Source: Siphonodentalium dalli (lineage: Eukaryota; Mollusca; Scaphopoda; Gadilida; Siphonodentaliidae). Taken from it: a stretch of DNA of 64,000 nucleotides. Positions 1-12,235 of the stretch are shown one piece after another; position 1 is the first letter of the stretch, and every line of letters starts with the position of its first letter. Below the pieces are notes generated by a model. The model was given only the letters and a program-made list of their open reading frames with translations, did not search any database and was not told where the DNA came from. The stretch covers positions 108,273,319 to 108,337,318 of the forward strand of contig CP136066.1 in assembly GCA_032622095.1 (NCBI GenBank). The letters are read 5' to 3'. The position numbers and the translations under genes are program-made.

Positions 1-57
1 AATGCATTGGCACAGGGTATATAGGTTGATACAAAAATCGACCTGCCACTCAAAGGG
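1..57. mobile_element. Right end of a TTAA-type hairpin MITE (cut by window edge)
   Basis: The window opens inside a copy of the MITE family described at 5494-5856: the 'gcattggcacaggg' block is followed by CAAAGGG and then TTAA at 58-61. Only the right end is present, so the target-site duplication (TSD) cannot be checked. Confidence 0.6.
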
Positions 58-455
58 TTAATACACAGCTCTCTGTGTCTGATAATAATCAATGCTATTC
101 ATCAAGTTATTGTTCATTGTTCAGAAAGAAAATCTAAAATGTAATATATGATCATAAATTATAAAATGCTGCATCTTCAAATCTACAAATTAAGTGACGG
201 AAGGGTGCCCAATACAGCGTAAGGTGTTTCATGAATGAATGCTCTTGAGTAGTAGCTTATGCAATAAAGTATTCATTCATCAGAATCTCAGATGCCTAAT
301 AATAGTGTCAGCACAATTATTAATTTTGCAGAAAATTCACAATGATCACTATTGTTTGGCAATTGAGACATAGAGTGAAATTGCCATAACAATGATTAAT
401 TTCAGCCTAAATCCCCACCCATCACTATTATTAGGCCATCACGAGTATTAGACAC

Positions 456-490
456 CTGAGAGTATGCTGCCTTGCTGGTTTCCTCCAGAT
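456..490 (-). CDS. Weak candidate SMAD4 linker exon
   Basis: Downstream of SMAD4 exon 4 on the minus strand, a TTTCTTTAAG acceptor precedes a short open stretch in the correct phase (1), reading NLEETSKAAYSQ, followed by a weak GTGTCT donor. The linker region of Smad4 is poorly conserved, so homology cannot decide this. It could be chance. Nothing else between 57 and 630 looks coding. Confidence 0.2.
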
Positions 491-629
491 CTTAAAGAAA
501 TCTCATGTGAAAGTTGCCATATCAATCGGGCTGCTCCATTTTATTTCTTTAAAATATCATGTAAAATTCAATAACTATCATAAACCAGAAGCGATATCGA
601 CATATAACTGATGTTTGTTACTGACTTAC

Positions 630-749
630 TGCTGGATATTATACGATTATAAGGTTCTTGAGGAGGATGCTGTATTGTTTGGTTACCGTCAGGCACGCCA
701 GGAGCATTCGTGTTGATTACCGATCCCTGGAATTCATCCTTTATTGAAG
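630..749 (-). CDS. SMAD4: SMAD4 coding exon 4 (linker)
   Basis: 120-bp exon of the co-Smad, encoding about residues 149-188. The acceptor is TTAATTTCAG and the donor GTAAGTCAG; it enters and leaves in phase 1, matching the preceding micro-exon. The reading SSIKDEFQGS ... NQTIQHPPQEPYNR aligns with the vertebrate Smad4 linker, which has VKDEY ... IQTIQHPPSNR. The linker joins the DNA-binding MH1 domain to the MH2 domain that binds receptor-activated Smads. The remaining linker and all of MH2 must lie to the left of this window. The IQHPP core makes the assignment firm although the linker is otherwise divergent. Confidence 0.88.
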
Positions 750-889
750 CTGAAATTAAAATATATTTCTTTCAAAGAAACTGGAAATGTACTATTTACT
801 CAACATGAGCATCACTGGGGCATAGCTAAATATGTCCGTTAGTTTACTTGTATAGTGTTATTAAATCAGGTGAATTAAGTTTAAAAAAG

Positions 890-2030
890 GGTCATAACTC
901 ATGTAAACATAATTGGACAAAAGCCATATTTGAACTTGGCCTGAATTTTTGGCTGAGAAACATACACAACAACTTTGGTTCTGATTGAATACAAACTGGG
1001 ATTATTGGTCGGAAACCAAATGTTATGAAATCGAGCAAATTATAACTTGAATCAGGGGTGTAGCTGATGTAAAATTAATTGGACAGAACCCGTATTAGAA
1101 CTCGACCTGTATTTTTAGCTGGGAAATACACATACCAACTGTGATTCATATTAAATAATCCAAACTGGAGTTATTGGTCGGAAACAAAAAATGTCAATGG
1201 AAGGACAGACCAATGATAGGGTATTAGGGGGCTATATGGTTTACGAGCTTATATTTGTCCATTTTAATGGTCTTTCAAAAATTGCACAAACAAAAGAAGT
1301 TTAATAACTACTTAGAATATTCATATTAGCATACCACATATATTATCTCTGTAAACTCTGTTACTAGCAATTTAATGTGCATAGCTAACGTGTTATCAAA
1401 CTCTTCATAATTGGAGGAAAATATAGATTATATGTATGATTAGGAACGTCCAAGGTTAATGAGCTTAAGCCCTCAATCAGGTCTGCATGTATTTTCATAT
1501 GGGTAATCCATATACAAAATTTGAAAACAATCAGATAACTAAAACTAAAGCTATCACCCGAAACCAAAATAATCAGCAAATTCTAAGACAACAAGGATCA
1601 TAACTCCGGTCAAAATGTGCGGATCAAATCCAAATTTGAACTTGAACTGTATCTTCATGTGGCTAAAATACATAACAAATTTGAAAACAGTCAGACAACT
1701 AAAACTAAAGTTATCATCCGGAAATCAAAATAATTGGCAAATTCTAAGGCGACAAAGACCATAACTCCGTCAAAAATTGGCGGGCAGAACCCAAATTCGA
1801 ATTTGACCTGTATTTTGGTCTAGTAAACTCACATACAAAATTTCATTCCATTCAGTTTCGACTTACTAAAGTTATCATCCGGAAACAAAATTGAGTACAA
1901 ACTCCAACAAAAAGGGCTGTAACTCTGGTGAAAATTTGCTAGTAAATGCATATACCAAATTTCATTCCATTCATTTCAGACTTACTAACATTATCATCCA
2001 GAAAAAAAAGAAGAAAAAAAGGACAGACAG
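890..2030. repeat. Tandem ~160-bp modules in SMAD4 intron 3
   Basis: A phrase meaning roughly 'cataactccggtcaaaat ... gaacttgacctgtatttt ... ccaaatttcattccattcag ... gttatcatccggaaa' recurs about every 160 bp (near 1600, 1761 and 1917), with more decayed copies upstream from about 890. This is a dispersed invertebrate repeat type. Short open frames here are repeat-derived, with no sign of a gene. Confidence 0.75.
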
Positions 2031-2057
2031 ACGGATGGGCAGAGATGGATGAACCAT

Positions 2058-2236
2058 GTGGCAATGCATTCTTTTATATATGCGAGTATGCCATAGGGAG
2101 CCTCGCATATATAAGAGAATACATTGATTGACCTAACAATATTTACTTTGACCTTCTAAGCCAGTGCATTCTCTTATACATAAGTGAGGCTCCATATGGG
2201 AGAATCTGATATGTAAGAAAATGCAATGGATGGACA
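2058..2236. mobile_element. Degenerate TTAA-type hairpin MITE
   Basis: Carries the two inverted 'gcattctcttatatatgcgag' hairpins of the family best seen at 5494-5856 and 57030-57284. The outer termini are decayed. It lies in SMAD4 intron 3, just downstream of the micro-exon in transcript order. Confidence 0.6.
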
Positions 2237-2315
2237 GACGGATGAACGAATAACATAATACGTTCTGTTTTCCAAACGGGAGTATAAAAATAAAACCATA
2301 TACAAGCAGACTTAC

Positions 2316-2345
2316 ATGAATGCTGTAGCGTCAGGCCAGATAAAT
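2316..2345 (-). CDS. SMAD4: SMAD4 30-bp micro-exon (coding exon 3)
   Basis: On the minus strand a TTTCAG acceptor is followed by exactly 30 bases and a GTAAGTCTGC donor. With the single base carried over from exon 2 it reads D-LSGLTLQHS in phase 1 on both sides. Vertebrate Smad4 has DLSGLTLQS directly after SPGI, and from family knowledge the human gene has a 30-bp coding exon at this place. Length, phase and peptide all agree, so this micro-exon appears ancient. It encodes residues 139-148, the join between MH1 and the linker. It is too short for ORF-based gene finders and easily missed. Confidence 0.93.
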
Positions 2346-2909
2346 CTGAAAGAAAAATATAGCTACATTTAAATAGTGGCTGATGGTTAAATTTATTAAG
2401 TTAAAAGGTTGATTAAGCACAAAGCTACTATAATATTTCAGTCGACTATATTCATTATTCACGACTATACCTATAGGACTTGGCTACATCAAAATTACAA
2501 CTGCTAACACTAAATTTGTCAATAATATTTGAAAGAAAAATTTAAAAGGCAACTGAGAACAAAAATAAATGTTCTCTAATTCCTTATATTTTTTGCTAAG
2601 ATAAATAATAATGATAAGGTAATAAACACCCTAAGACTACAAAAGCCAATAAACATTAAGCTTGGTTAGAATAAGTTAGATACCAGCCATTTAATAAAGC
2701 CCATTTTTAGCCAAAAATTGAAAGAAAGCCACCAAATCTCCATGACATGCCAGAGCCATGACGTCAACCTGGGACGGGCACCAAGCTTGTAGACACTAAG
2801 AATTGTTTATGTCAATGCTCATTTAGCTTCATTCATGTGTTACTCTGGATACTTGCTATAGAGTTTCAGTCTTGCGCTCGAAATTCCTAATTCTATGTGG
2901 TATAAAATA

Positions 2910-3130
2910 ATTGCCAGCTTTTCATAATCGCTCGCCTCGATGTTTAAACGGACATGGCTCATTAGAGTTTCCAAATTCTTTCTATGTATTAAATTTGGAA
3001 GGAGGTATAAGATAGGGTTACAAATACACAAGATATTGATAAACCAGCTACATATGCTCTGAAAAATACTTGCCAATGTTTACAGCCACTTTCCAGATTT
3101 TTAAAAAATTTTGAACAGAAGGAACTATTC
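2910..3130. repeat. Dispersed repeat, copy A
   Basis: Shares blocks ('aaacggacat ... tttccaaattctgtct ... aatttggaaggaggtataagat ... ctgaaaaatacttgcca ... cagccattttccaactg') with 3530-3910 and 39050-39545. The family is unrecognised. It lies in SMAD4 intron 2. The rest of 2346-4068 shows nothing coding. Confidence 0.65.
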
Positions 3131-3529
3131 ATTATTTAAATGAGTATTTAGTAGAGAAAGGGTTAAACAGCTGACGAAGTTACTGACGATTGTACTTGAA
3201 GTCACACAAGACGCAAAGTGTCATCACAATTATACTTGTCATGGTTGTTGTTACCTAATGGCATTTAAGTAGTTGCCAGAAAAAAAATACACATGATGAC
3301 TAACAGGAAGTTGTGAACAGGAACTGACAGCAAGTATTCCTCTATGCATGCAGCCATTAAATTGATCATCAACTTCCATGTATTCCATGCAACAACAAAA
3401 CCCACTTTACAATCACACGTGTTCCCAGGTGCAGTGTCTCATTACACATGAGTCATATGCAGTACTGAAAGGAACAACAAGTTTGTTTTATATATAAGGA
3501 GACACCAATTTATCTAGTTGGTTTAATTA

Positions 3530-3910
3530 TTAAACGGACATCGAGCTTCCAAATTCTGTCTACCTAATTTGGAAGGAGAGATAAGTTATGTTAATAACTA
3601 CACAAAATATTGATTACCAGCATCATATGCTCTGAAATATACTTGCCATGGTTACAGCCATTTTCCAACTGTTTTAAATTTTTCGCACAAAAGTGAAATA
3701 AAAGTTCTTTATTTCTACCATATCAGGAATAGACTAACATGTGAACGCTCTTTTCAGTTCCATGAAAATTGCTGTTTTTTACTTGGGACCCAGAAATCGT
3801 GTTCGAAGTTACTATTTATCGATCTATATAGATACAGGAAAAAATTAAAAATTGAATATTATGAGGTTTATATTGGAGTGTAGACCACCAAGTGACTTTA
3901 AGGCAATCTC
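3530..3910. repeat. Dispersed repeat, copy B
   Basis: The longer copy of the family at 2910-3130. It extends through 'gtgaaataaaagttctttatttctaccatat' and 'agactaacatg', which recur in the same order at 39230-39300. No terminal inverted repeats or ORF were found. It might be a SINE-like or decayed non-LTR sequence. Confidence 0.65.
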
Positions 3911-4042
3911 GGAATTTTTTTATTTATCCTATAGGTAAACAGTTCGAGAGATAGGAAAAAATTAAGTGGGTGTGCGATAACAGTATTCTGAACTTGAAAT
4001 TGTTCTAAAATATATTTATATATTATATTTATAATTATATTA

Positions 4043-4282
<240 letters not shown>

Positions 4283-4394
4283 TTAAAGTATACACTGGAA
4301 TCATCTATTGTTCATCTGGAGGGGTGTTCAGGAAAAATAAGCAGAAGACATATAACAAAAGTGCAGAAGGAGTCCAATATAGTGGAGGAAAATT

Positions 4395-5215
4395 TTCAGA
4401 TAATAAGTTGAACAAACAACCTACCTTACTTGTATTTAAATTCGCGTAGTACTATTTTTCCCTCAGTTTTGAATTCGCGCACTTTGAATTCGCGCACCGT
4501 GCTGCGCAAATTCAAAACTGACAAACATAGTTTCGTGAAAGACTTGTATCAGGTGACAGTTTGAGTTCTTAATGGTTCCTGAAGATACGTGTCCATATTA
4601 AAGAGCACGCATGACGAACTTCGAGTTGATTGTAACTGCATTAACATTTTGTTGAGAAGATGGGTGGTAAAATTGTGCTCCAAGCAATCATCATGTTATT
4701 AAAATGCATGGTAATGGACATAATTGAAATTATCTCGAAAGAAGTAAAACCACAACCGCATAGGATGTTGTCTTTGAAAAAATCAGTTAGCTGTGTGTAT
4801 TTCCAATAGTTGAACATCATACATGAATTTGACTGGGGTTGCATGACCATGGTGTAACTCTAATGGTTTGGATATGGAGACGTGGTTTCATGTCCCTTCG
4901 TCGTGGAATATGTGTATTTCTTACAAGCATTGCAAAATCAAAGAGGTTACCAAGAATTACATATACTAGTATATGAATAATTGTGTTGAGATTGCATATA
5001 CTCACATGCAAATATAACTCTATTCAGTCCAACCTTCCGTAATGTATGTACTCATAGACATACCTCTGAGTGACTGCATAAACTCAGGATTCGTACTATT
5101 TTTCGCTCAGTTTTAAATTTGCGCACCGATGGGTGCGCGAATTTAAGTACGAGTAAGGTATTGAACTTATTATCTGAACATTTCCTATTGAAGGGATGCA
5201 GGGCTCGATTTAACT
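4395..5215. mobile_element. Inverted-repeat element in SMAD4 intron 1
   Basis: The left end has 'cagataataagttgaac' followed by 'ccttacttgtatttaaattcgcg'-type sequence. The right end near 5135-5190 has the reverse complement of both blocks. Inner 'gaattcgcgcac' motifs repeat near both ends. This suggests a non-autonomous DNA element of about 0.8 kb. I could not define the TSD, and no ORF in it looks like a protein. Confidence 0.5.
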
Positions 5216-5493
5216 GAATTCGTATCGCAATTTTCAATAAGATTTTCAATTTCTGCTAACCAAAAAACATGTATTGGGAGGGAATGCTATACAAAATCTA
5301 CCCAGTGCTGCAAAATGCTATACAAATTTTAAACAACAAATCGACCCCTGGAGATAACTACTCATCAATGAGTATTTAATATAGAAATGGTTAATAGTAA
5401 TAGCTGTTCAGTACTTAGTCAGTACCAGATTCATTCATATCTTACATAATGGCAAGTCTATCTGCTAGCCACAATCAGCTATAGTCCCCTTAA

Positions 5494-5856
5494 CCCTTTA
5501 CCCAACAAACCGGCCAAAACCGGCCAAATAAAGCTTCAACAGCCTAAAATATCTTCGGTCTGTCTCAATAGAACCATACAAATATGGATATCATTGGAAC
5601 CGGCTCCTTGACCACATTGTGATAGTTACAGTTATGCCCTGTGCCAATGCATTCTCTTATATATGCGAGTCGACCATAGGTCGCCTCGCATATATAAGAG
5701 AATGCATTGGTCTAAAAAAAATCTTTTTTTTAACACTTTTTACCATTTTTTCTTACATTCTTTAACAATTTTATAATTTTTAATGTGTTAAGCCAATGCA
5801 TTCTCTTATATATGCGAGGCGACCTATGGCACAGGGCCCTTCTGTTGGGTAAAGGG
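5494..5856. mobile_element. piggyBac-like MITE with TTAA TSD
   Basis: Flanked by TTAA at 5490-5493 and 5857-5860. The terminal inverted repeat (TIR) starts CCCTTTACCCAACA and ends TGTTGGGTAAAGGG. Inside is a near-perfect ~70-bp hairpin (5643-5708) built from 'gcattctcttatatatgcgag' arms, and a further half-hairpin at 5793-5840. A TTAA target and CCCTTT-type ends are the known signature of piggyBac-superfamily elements. The copy has no transposase. Sister copies occur at 1-57, 2058-2236, 57030-57284, 61070-61322 and 61419-61655. Confidence 0.8.
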
Positions 5857-6812
5857 TTAAGGTATTTGGAGTAACCGATAATTAAAAAGTGATGAGCAGT
5901 AAGACCACTTCCACCAGTAATGGTGTAGAACGAGGTTTTCTTCAATGGGGCCAATACATGTACTATAAAATTTCTATACATGTAATTTACAAGAACTAGA
6001 AATTTAGACACTTGTTGTCAATTTTCATGCGATAGACTGGTTCTTTTCTTTGATCACTGAAAAGTTGAAAACGTAGTAACCTGATCCTTTCTGCAATACT
6101 ACAAGTCGTATGTGCTTTATTGTGATGGGATTCTTATTTAGTAGTATTAGTAATACTTCACACAAATATCAATAAAGCCTCCTAGTGTTATAAACCACTG
6201 ACATTCATTTTTACAGTCTTGTAATTTACAGGCATACATGTAGAAGTATTATAGTACAGCGCATTGGTCTGATACGCAAGGCACTCACAGGATCCAGGTT
6301 CATGTCCGAGTTAAGCAGAATCAAAGCAAATTATAAACTTGATGTAACCGATTTAAAATTTAATCAATAGGCAGGCATGGATGGTAGGGAGTAAATGCAT
6401 CATCATGCAGTTTTAGTAAACACACACAATCATCTTCAGTAATTGACCAATTGTGCATTTATAAATTGGTACTTGGTCGAAGAAGGATCATTACACTGTT
6501 GTCAAAGATAATGCGCTCAGTATTAAAACTAAGGCCCTGCAAATCAATTCGATTGGATGTGATTCGGAATCTTTCATCTGATCTGATTCGATTCAAATTC
6601 GGCTGTTCTGATTCAAATTTTATTTTTCCTGAGTATATTCAGTTTTATATTCCTTCCTCAAATCACCAAACACAACAATGTTAACCCGATGCGAATGCAT
6701 TATCATTGCAAAAATTGCCTGATGCTTATATTGACGACTCTTTTCTGGGCCACAAATAATTACACATTTTGAGAAATAACAAATTTCAAAAATTTATATC
6801 TGATCACTCTGA

Positions 6813-6990
6813 GCTTTGATGGGTGGGTTCCTCAATTCGAATCAAATATTTTTTACTCCCGAAGCCAAAGAAATAGTAATTTGGGAGCGTTATTTCAGAT
6901 TATGCATCTTTAACAAATGAAAATTAAAAAATCACCCAAAAACAGTGTTTTCTGATAGAAGCAATAAAATGCTGAGAATTAGTCTTCAGG
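6813..6990. mobile_element. Fragment of the TTAA MITE found whole at 37674-38142
   Basis: The block 'tctgagctttgatgggt ... tcctc ... cgaatcaaatatttttga ... cccgaagcca ... gaaatagtaattgag' is shared in order with 38045-38120 and, inverted, with 37735-37835. The ends are lost. The surrounding 5861-8009 is SMAD4 intron 1 with no coding evidence; 6530-6620 is a run of degenerate GATTC-like repeats. Confidence 0.55.
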
Positions 6991-7124
6991 CTGCAAACGA
7001 GTCCGACTGCATGGAAACACCACTTTGATGCAAGTTTTCTACCGCTTGCCCTTATGTTATAACAAGATGAAACAGTCTCCTCGGTGCGCATTGCTTACAT
7101 TTTATTTTTTGAATGTTTTACATG

Positions 7125-7345
7125 AACTCCTTGCTCAATTTATGATTTAATTTTAATTTATTTTTTTTAAATTCAACAAAAATAAAAAATAAAAATGTTT
7201 TTAGATTGAACTACTTGCTCAATTTAACATTTAAACTTTAATTTTAAATTTTCAAGTTCAAATTTTTTAAAATCAAATTTAATTATTGTATATTTAGACT
7301 GAACTGCTGACTCAATTTAAATTGCAATTTTAAATATTAATTTTA
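7125..7345. repeat. AT-rich tandem repeat, about three ~95-bp copies
   Basis: The phrase 'gaactacttgctcaattta' followed by runs of T and A recurs three times. It ends at a decayed fragment (7345-7385) of the TTAA hairpin MITE family ('ccatgactggagcttcctga'). Confidence 0.55.
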
Positions 7346-8009
7346 ACCTTCCATGACTGGAGCTTCCTGAATTTTTTAATTCCACAAAAATTTCATTAAT
7401 TATTTTGTTAATTTTTGTCATTGGTATTGTGTGTGTGTATTACATAGCGGTTAATTGGTTGAACTTACTTCAACCGGTTGCCAACAGTAACTGGTTGTCA
7501 ACCAGATATCCGGATATCCGTTTCAGCACTAGATTCCGCATGAGTATATCATCAGGTATAACAATCTGAAGGTAGTATCTTCACCCCCTTTAAAACCTCA
7601 AACTGGTTTTACCTCGTGGTTATTCGGTTACAGAATATGGTCAACCGTTTTTCAGAACTACCCGACAGTGTATTCTATATGCACACATTGCAAGGAACTG
7701 CGACTCCCAGAGGAGAACTGAAAACAATTTCTCCCTAAGAAGTGACTGGATACATAAATGACTGTAAAATAAAGGCGAATTCGTTCATGTATATATACAT
7801 GTTTACTCCCTCTATACCTCGCCCAATATAAATACAAAAAACTAAACTCCCTCCTGCCCCAATTCCAGAAAAAAATCCTATGATAAACAAGTAATCTTTG
7901 TAGAATGGGCTAATGCAAAAAGAAAGTTGCAAATTTCTCCTGGAGAAAATTTTGTTCTGTACAAAAAAGTTTCAATATAAAACACACCTATTTTTAATCT
8001 AGGCCTTAC

Positions 8010-8249
8010 CTGAAGTCTTCCATCTAGAGTTCTCTGTATGGTCACACACTTGGATGGATGCGCGCCACTTGTTGTGATTGATGTAATTAACCCATCTAGT
8101 TCATCACGTTTCTCTTTCAACTTTTTGACAAGACTCTCAATCGCACGTTTTGCAAAGCTTTCACTTTCTCCACCTTGCCTATGGCACATTAGGCTGTGCA
8201 CAATGCTTAGGCAAGCATCAGCTGACGTCGGAGCTTGGTTGCTCATCAT
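8010..8249 (-). CDS. SMAD4: SMAD4 coding exon 1 (start codon and first half of MH1)
   Basis: 240 bp, 80 codons, ending DGRLQ at a GTAAGGCC donor in phase 0. After a short variable start ([10 protein letters not shown]) it reads [20 protein letters not shown] and continues almost unchanged from vertebrate Smad4, including the basic KKLKEKRDE stretch (nuclear import region). It holds the first zinc ligand, Cys68 (human C71). Two adjacent ATGs are available; the upstream one is chosen because an in-frame start farther up is absent. The N-terminus is three residues shorter than human up to the same splice site. Upstream bases to about 8310 are probably 5' UTR; a possible acceptor lies at 8311-8313. 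Confidence 0.96.
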
Positions 8250-8581
8250 ATATCAAATGATCAAACTATGATGGAGAAACCATTAGCAAAACCAGCATTA
8301 GCAAAGCTGTCTGAAATAAGATAAAAGATTTACCTTTCAGTGAAGTCTACAGTTCAAATGGCACCAGCAGTGAATTTTTATGGGGGTGGGATACCCAGGC
8401 CTGGACACTTGCCTCTCACCCGATTAAAGGATTGCTATCCTGATGAATACAACAAAACACTATCGGAAAGCCACCACTATTATGATCACAATGATCCAAG
8501 TCCCATAACAATAAATAAGCCGAGAAATAAATAAATAATAGTCCCACCGGTTGTCGGCTATCTCTGTCACAAATCCTCATG

Positions 8582-8589
8582 TGACGTCA
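8582..8589. promoter_or_regulatory. CRE-like palindrome TGACGTCA upstream of SMAD4
   Basis: A perfect TGACGTCA (CREB/ATF consensus) lies about 330 bp upstream of the SMAD4 start codon. Another TGACGTCA is seen near 47068 and one at 51974, so location near the promoter is the only argument for function. Confidence 0.35.
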
Positions 8590-8599
8590 AATGAGTAGA

Positions 8600-9720
8600 C
8601 CAATTAAAAACACGAAATCTGAGTCGGATTTAATTGTGTCTACCTATATGATGTCATCTGAGTGGCAATGTAAAGTGTGGAATCGACATGAGCATGTGAG
8701 TGTAATGGAATTACTGCGGGGCATGTAAATAACATTGTGTATACGTGGTGAATTGTCTTCGCCCGGTGAGTTATCTTCACTTGTAATTTGTCATCAGTGC
8801 TGTTTGGAAAGTTATTGTTTTGACAAAAATATAGAAGGCCGATTGAGCGGGGTGAAACATTATTGACAATTATCGGTTTCTACATATAATCTTCCTTTCC
8901 GCATATTTCATGCAGCCTTTGACTCCGTGATAATGAACATGTGCTTGATCATATAAAAGGGCCGGGGGCTCTCGATGGGATGTTTCTTGAAAAGCGTACA
9001 ATACAGAATAATAACAGGATAGAAGTAGGAAACATTATATATGTTACATATACACGCACTAGTAAAATCACAGATAAAATAAAATAAGGCAAACTAAATA
9101 ACATGTGTTTCCGATTTGTTGACCTAAAAACACCAGGTAGATAGGTACATGTATTCATGTACACATATTCGGCTACATGCCATCATCTCAGGATGATTTT
9201 GCAATTTAGCCTTTCCATCATTGTTGAATTAATTCTTTCCTGTTAAACATTCATTGCGTCTGGAAGCTTCGGTATTCACAGAAGACACGCCCCATATTGT
9301 ATTTGAGTTCATTGGCACCGCTTGTCAATCATTCGCGGCAGGCGTTTGATCCGTGGTCTGTCAGTAAAAGTGACAAATCATTGGTTACCACATCGATTAC
9401 ACATGTACATGTATGTGTTATCATATCTTCACGAAGATTTCAAATGACATTGGATCCTTGGCGTACAGGTAATCGACCTTTAATCGGATGTGACGCTGAA
9501 TATTAAATATTCAAATACATGTACATGTACATTGCGATGTGAACTCAAAGTTTTTTGTTTGTTAGAAATCTCAATTGCATCTCTATCAATTCGTGCAGCG
9601 TGATCAACGTGATCTACATTTATTTATTAGTTTTTTTCCAGAAAAATTCTAAATGTATACGTAAAACATTTAACACCAATCAATCATGCATTACCCATGC
9701 CTCCCACCACGCCAAAAACA
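8600..9720. other. Intergenic, no recognised feature
   Basis: Upstream of SMAD4. Short open frames are present but show no family motif or codon signal. The run 'catgtacatg' near 9400 and 9515 is simple sequence. Confidence 0.5.
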
Positions 9721-9729
9721 TTGTATTAT

Positions 9730-11200
9730 GTTGGCAACGTTCCATTTCGTTGACGGTTATCTCAACTGCGTTTGTTGCGATGATGGTTACCTCGACCGCA
9801 TTTGTTGCAGTGACAGTCATGCCGACCGCGTTATGTTGCGTTGATGGTTACCTCGACTGCGTTGGAGTATCGTTACGACCGCGTTGCATAAACACGAGAA
9901 CCGCGTTGATTGTAAATTCTCAACGCGGTCTCAACATGGTTCCAACGCGGTCGAGAGGTACACTTATTTTGAGAGGATCTGTACATATACCCCTTTCTGA
10001 CGGCGTAAAAGTACAATAAACTATCATTAACGTAACTTTAAATGCCCGAATTGCTTCAAACTTCACACTCACTAGCTTACATACACACACACACCCCTAC
10101 ACACTTTATTTCTTATATTTCCCTCCTAAACTCTTTACTTTAAATTTTTTTTGGTTATGTCCGGTATTCATAGTGACCGTTCATTGTTGGTTCACTATCA
10201 CGTATTTGCATATTGTATTGTGAAATAAATATTATCTATTATCTATCCTCCTACCAGCTTGTCTTGTATAATTGATTGACAGTATGGTCAAACTGGAGTG
10301 TGGGGTTGAAATTTTCAATCTCAAATCTGCAAAGGCTCCAAATAAGTGGTCTGACATGGACAATTGTCAGATGCCAAATTCGAATTTTTATAGGTTGTGA
10401 GACCCTGCTTTGAAACTGTCTGACATAATGTCAGGTTGAAATATTGACATATTTTAAAGGAAAATATCACGGGTAATGTACTATATTGCAAAATAAAAAT
10501 AATATAGTGTGCTGCTAATGAAATTTATTCCATTGGAGAGTAGCTTTTAATTATTCCAAATTTCTTACTAGCAACACACACTGACACAGGTGTAGCCTAT
10601 GTATCTTCCTTTGATAGTGTGTCAGGCATTTAATCATGGCGGTGATGCCAGTATGTTGTTGATTTTCTGTCATTTGTGGGAATTCCAATCCTTTCTCATA
10701 AATATTTATATGTTAGTAACCGGGAACGGTACGACTTATTTTGAATGGCGACCGAACAGAGACTAAGAGTGGGAAAATAGCACTAATTTTTCAGATGTGA
10801 ACATAAATAAAACAAATTTAGATATACTAAGTACTACTAGTTACTAGTGATACTACAAAATAGGCTAACGCAATTCAGCGCTGACATTACGCGACCACGT
10901 TGACTCCCAAGGCAGCGCATTTAACTTTAATGCAGTGCGTTAAACTTCAACACAGTCCATTAAACTTCAATGCCTTCACAACATACCCCGATGGACAAAA
11001 CAAGTGTCCACTTAACCGCGGTGCGGTTTGCGTTGCCACCGCGGCCGAACTGCAACTACACCACAGCTCCACCGGCTGACTGCAGTTGGGTCGCGGTGTA
11101 CTTGCCGTTTGGCCGCGGTGTACTTGCCCTTCAGCCGCAGTGTACTTGCCGTTCGGCCGCGGTGTACTTGCCGTTTGGCCGTGTTGTACTTACCGCTTTT
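9730..11200. repeat. GC-rich minisatellite-like DNA
   Basis: Between 9740 and 9960 the theme 'gttacctcgaccgcgttg' recurs in variants. Between 11015 and 11200 a roughly 25-bp theme 'gccgcggtgtacttgccgtt' repeats about five times. The open frames at 9555-10019 and 10970-11248 translate these repeats and are not convincing genes. At 10140-10245 an AATAAA followed by TATC repeats looks like a retroposon tail. Confidence 0.5.
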
Positions 11201-11249
11201 AGAATGATGTTGAAAAACACAAAAGAGGACACCATAAATGTGGTTTGAT

Positions 11250-12235
11250 TGAGCCCATTGTTTAAATACCGTCAGCCAGACGATCTATTATGTTTGCGGT
11301 CTAATCTGTCTGGTGACAAGGTGTAATAATCTTGTAAGTAGTCCTACCGGTAAACTGTCATAAAATCAAGGTGTCATAATCCATCCTGATTAAAAGAGGC
11401 CCCCGCTGTTAATTATTAGGTGACACGGAAGTGTGATGTTGCCGACAACAAGCTCCCTCTAGATTTGGCAGCACGTGTCTTTTTGAGAAGTAAGCATTTG
11501 AATGCCGTGCACAAGTGACATTACAGAATTGACTCACCATCCTGCCATTTAAGACTGATTATAAAATAAGGATTATGGTTTGTTGTCGCATCCTCCTTTG
11601 AACTGTTTGTTTGCCCATGTTTAAATATTTGTTATTGTGATGTTGTTTTCTCTTGTTTAAATAAAAAAAAAATTTAAATTAATTTTAAATATTATTTGGT
11701 TTGAATTATGTACTGACTACATCCACCCGTGTGGACCTCCTTTTGGAATTTACTGCCGTCCATTGAATGTATAAATATCTGTGCCAGAATTTTCATCAGA
11801 ATGAAAAATAAAGAGTGTTTGTGCGTGGTAAGGTATTTTTCGCCCGCGAAGATTTTATGAACCTAAATATTTCAAATCCTTTCAATACCGTAGTTACTTT
11901 AAAGACAAAGCCGCGGCAGCATGCCAGTGGACCTTTGATGAAACTTGAAAGGGAATATCGAGAAGAAAGTGACATGTAATCATCTTCACTCAAACAACAG
12001 TTACGCCGTAGCAAACAATGTCGATTGCTACACAGTCCTTGCACCCAATTTCTGAATATGCTGACGTAATTCGCGTGCACCCTGGTGCACCTGGCATTTG
12101 AGATATACAGATGTGCGCAAAAATAACGGCGAATAACAAGTTCCCAATCAAGGGATTCACTCACTTTTTTGTGGCAATATATGTAAACAATACTTTATGG
12201 ATATATAGCAAAATAAAATGATGCATGGTTTATAC
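11250..12235. other. No recognised feature
   Basis: A 122-codon minus-strand open frame spans 11796-12164. It has no motif I recognise and no support from splice sites or repeats, so I do not call it a gene. Confidence 0.4.

Noticed and set aside
8327-8333. 5' UTR splice donor (GTAAATC) upstream of SMAD4 exon 1
   Set aside because: The nearest acceptor would leave an intron of only about 23 bp, too short to splice.
9555-11248. Open frames of 154 and 92 codons as new genes
   Set aside because: They translate GC-rich tandem repeats ('accgcgttg', 'ggtgtacttgcc') and have no motif, splice context or codon signal.
11796-12164. 122-codon minus-strand frame as a gene
   Set aside because: No recognisable domain and no supporting splice sites or homologous repeats.
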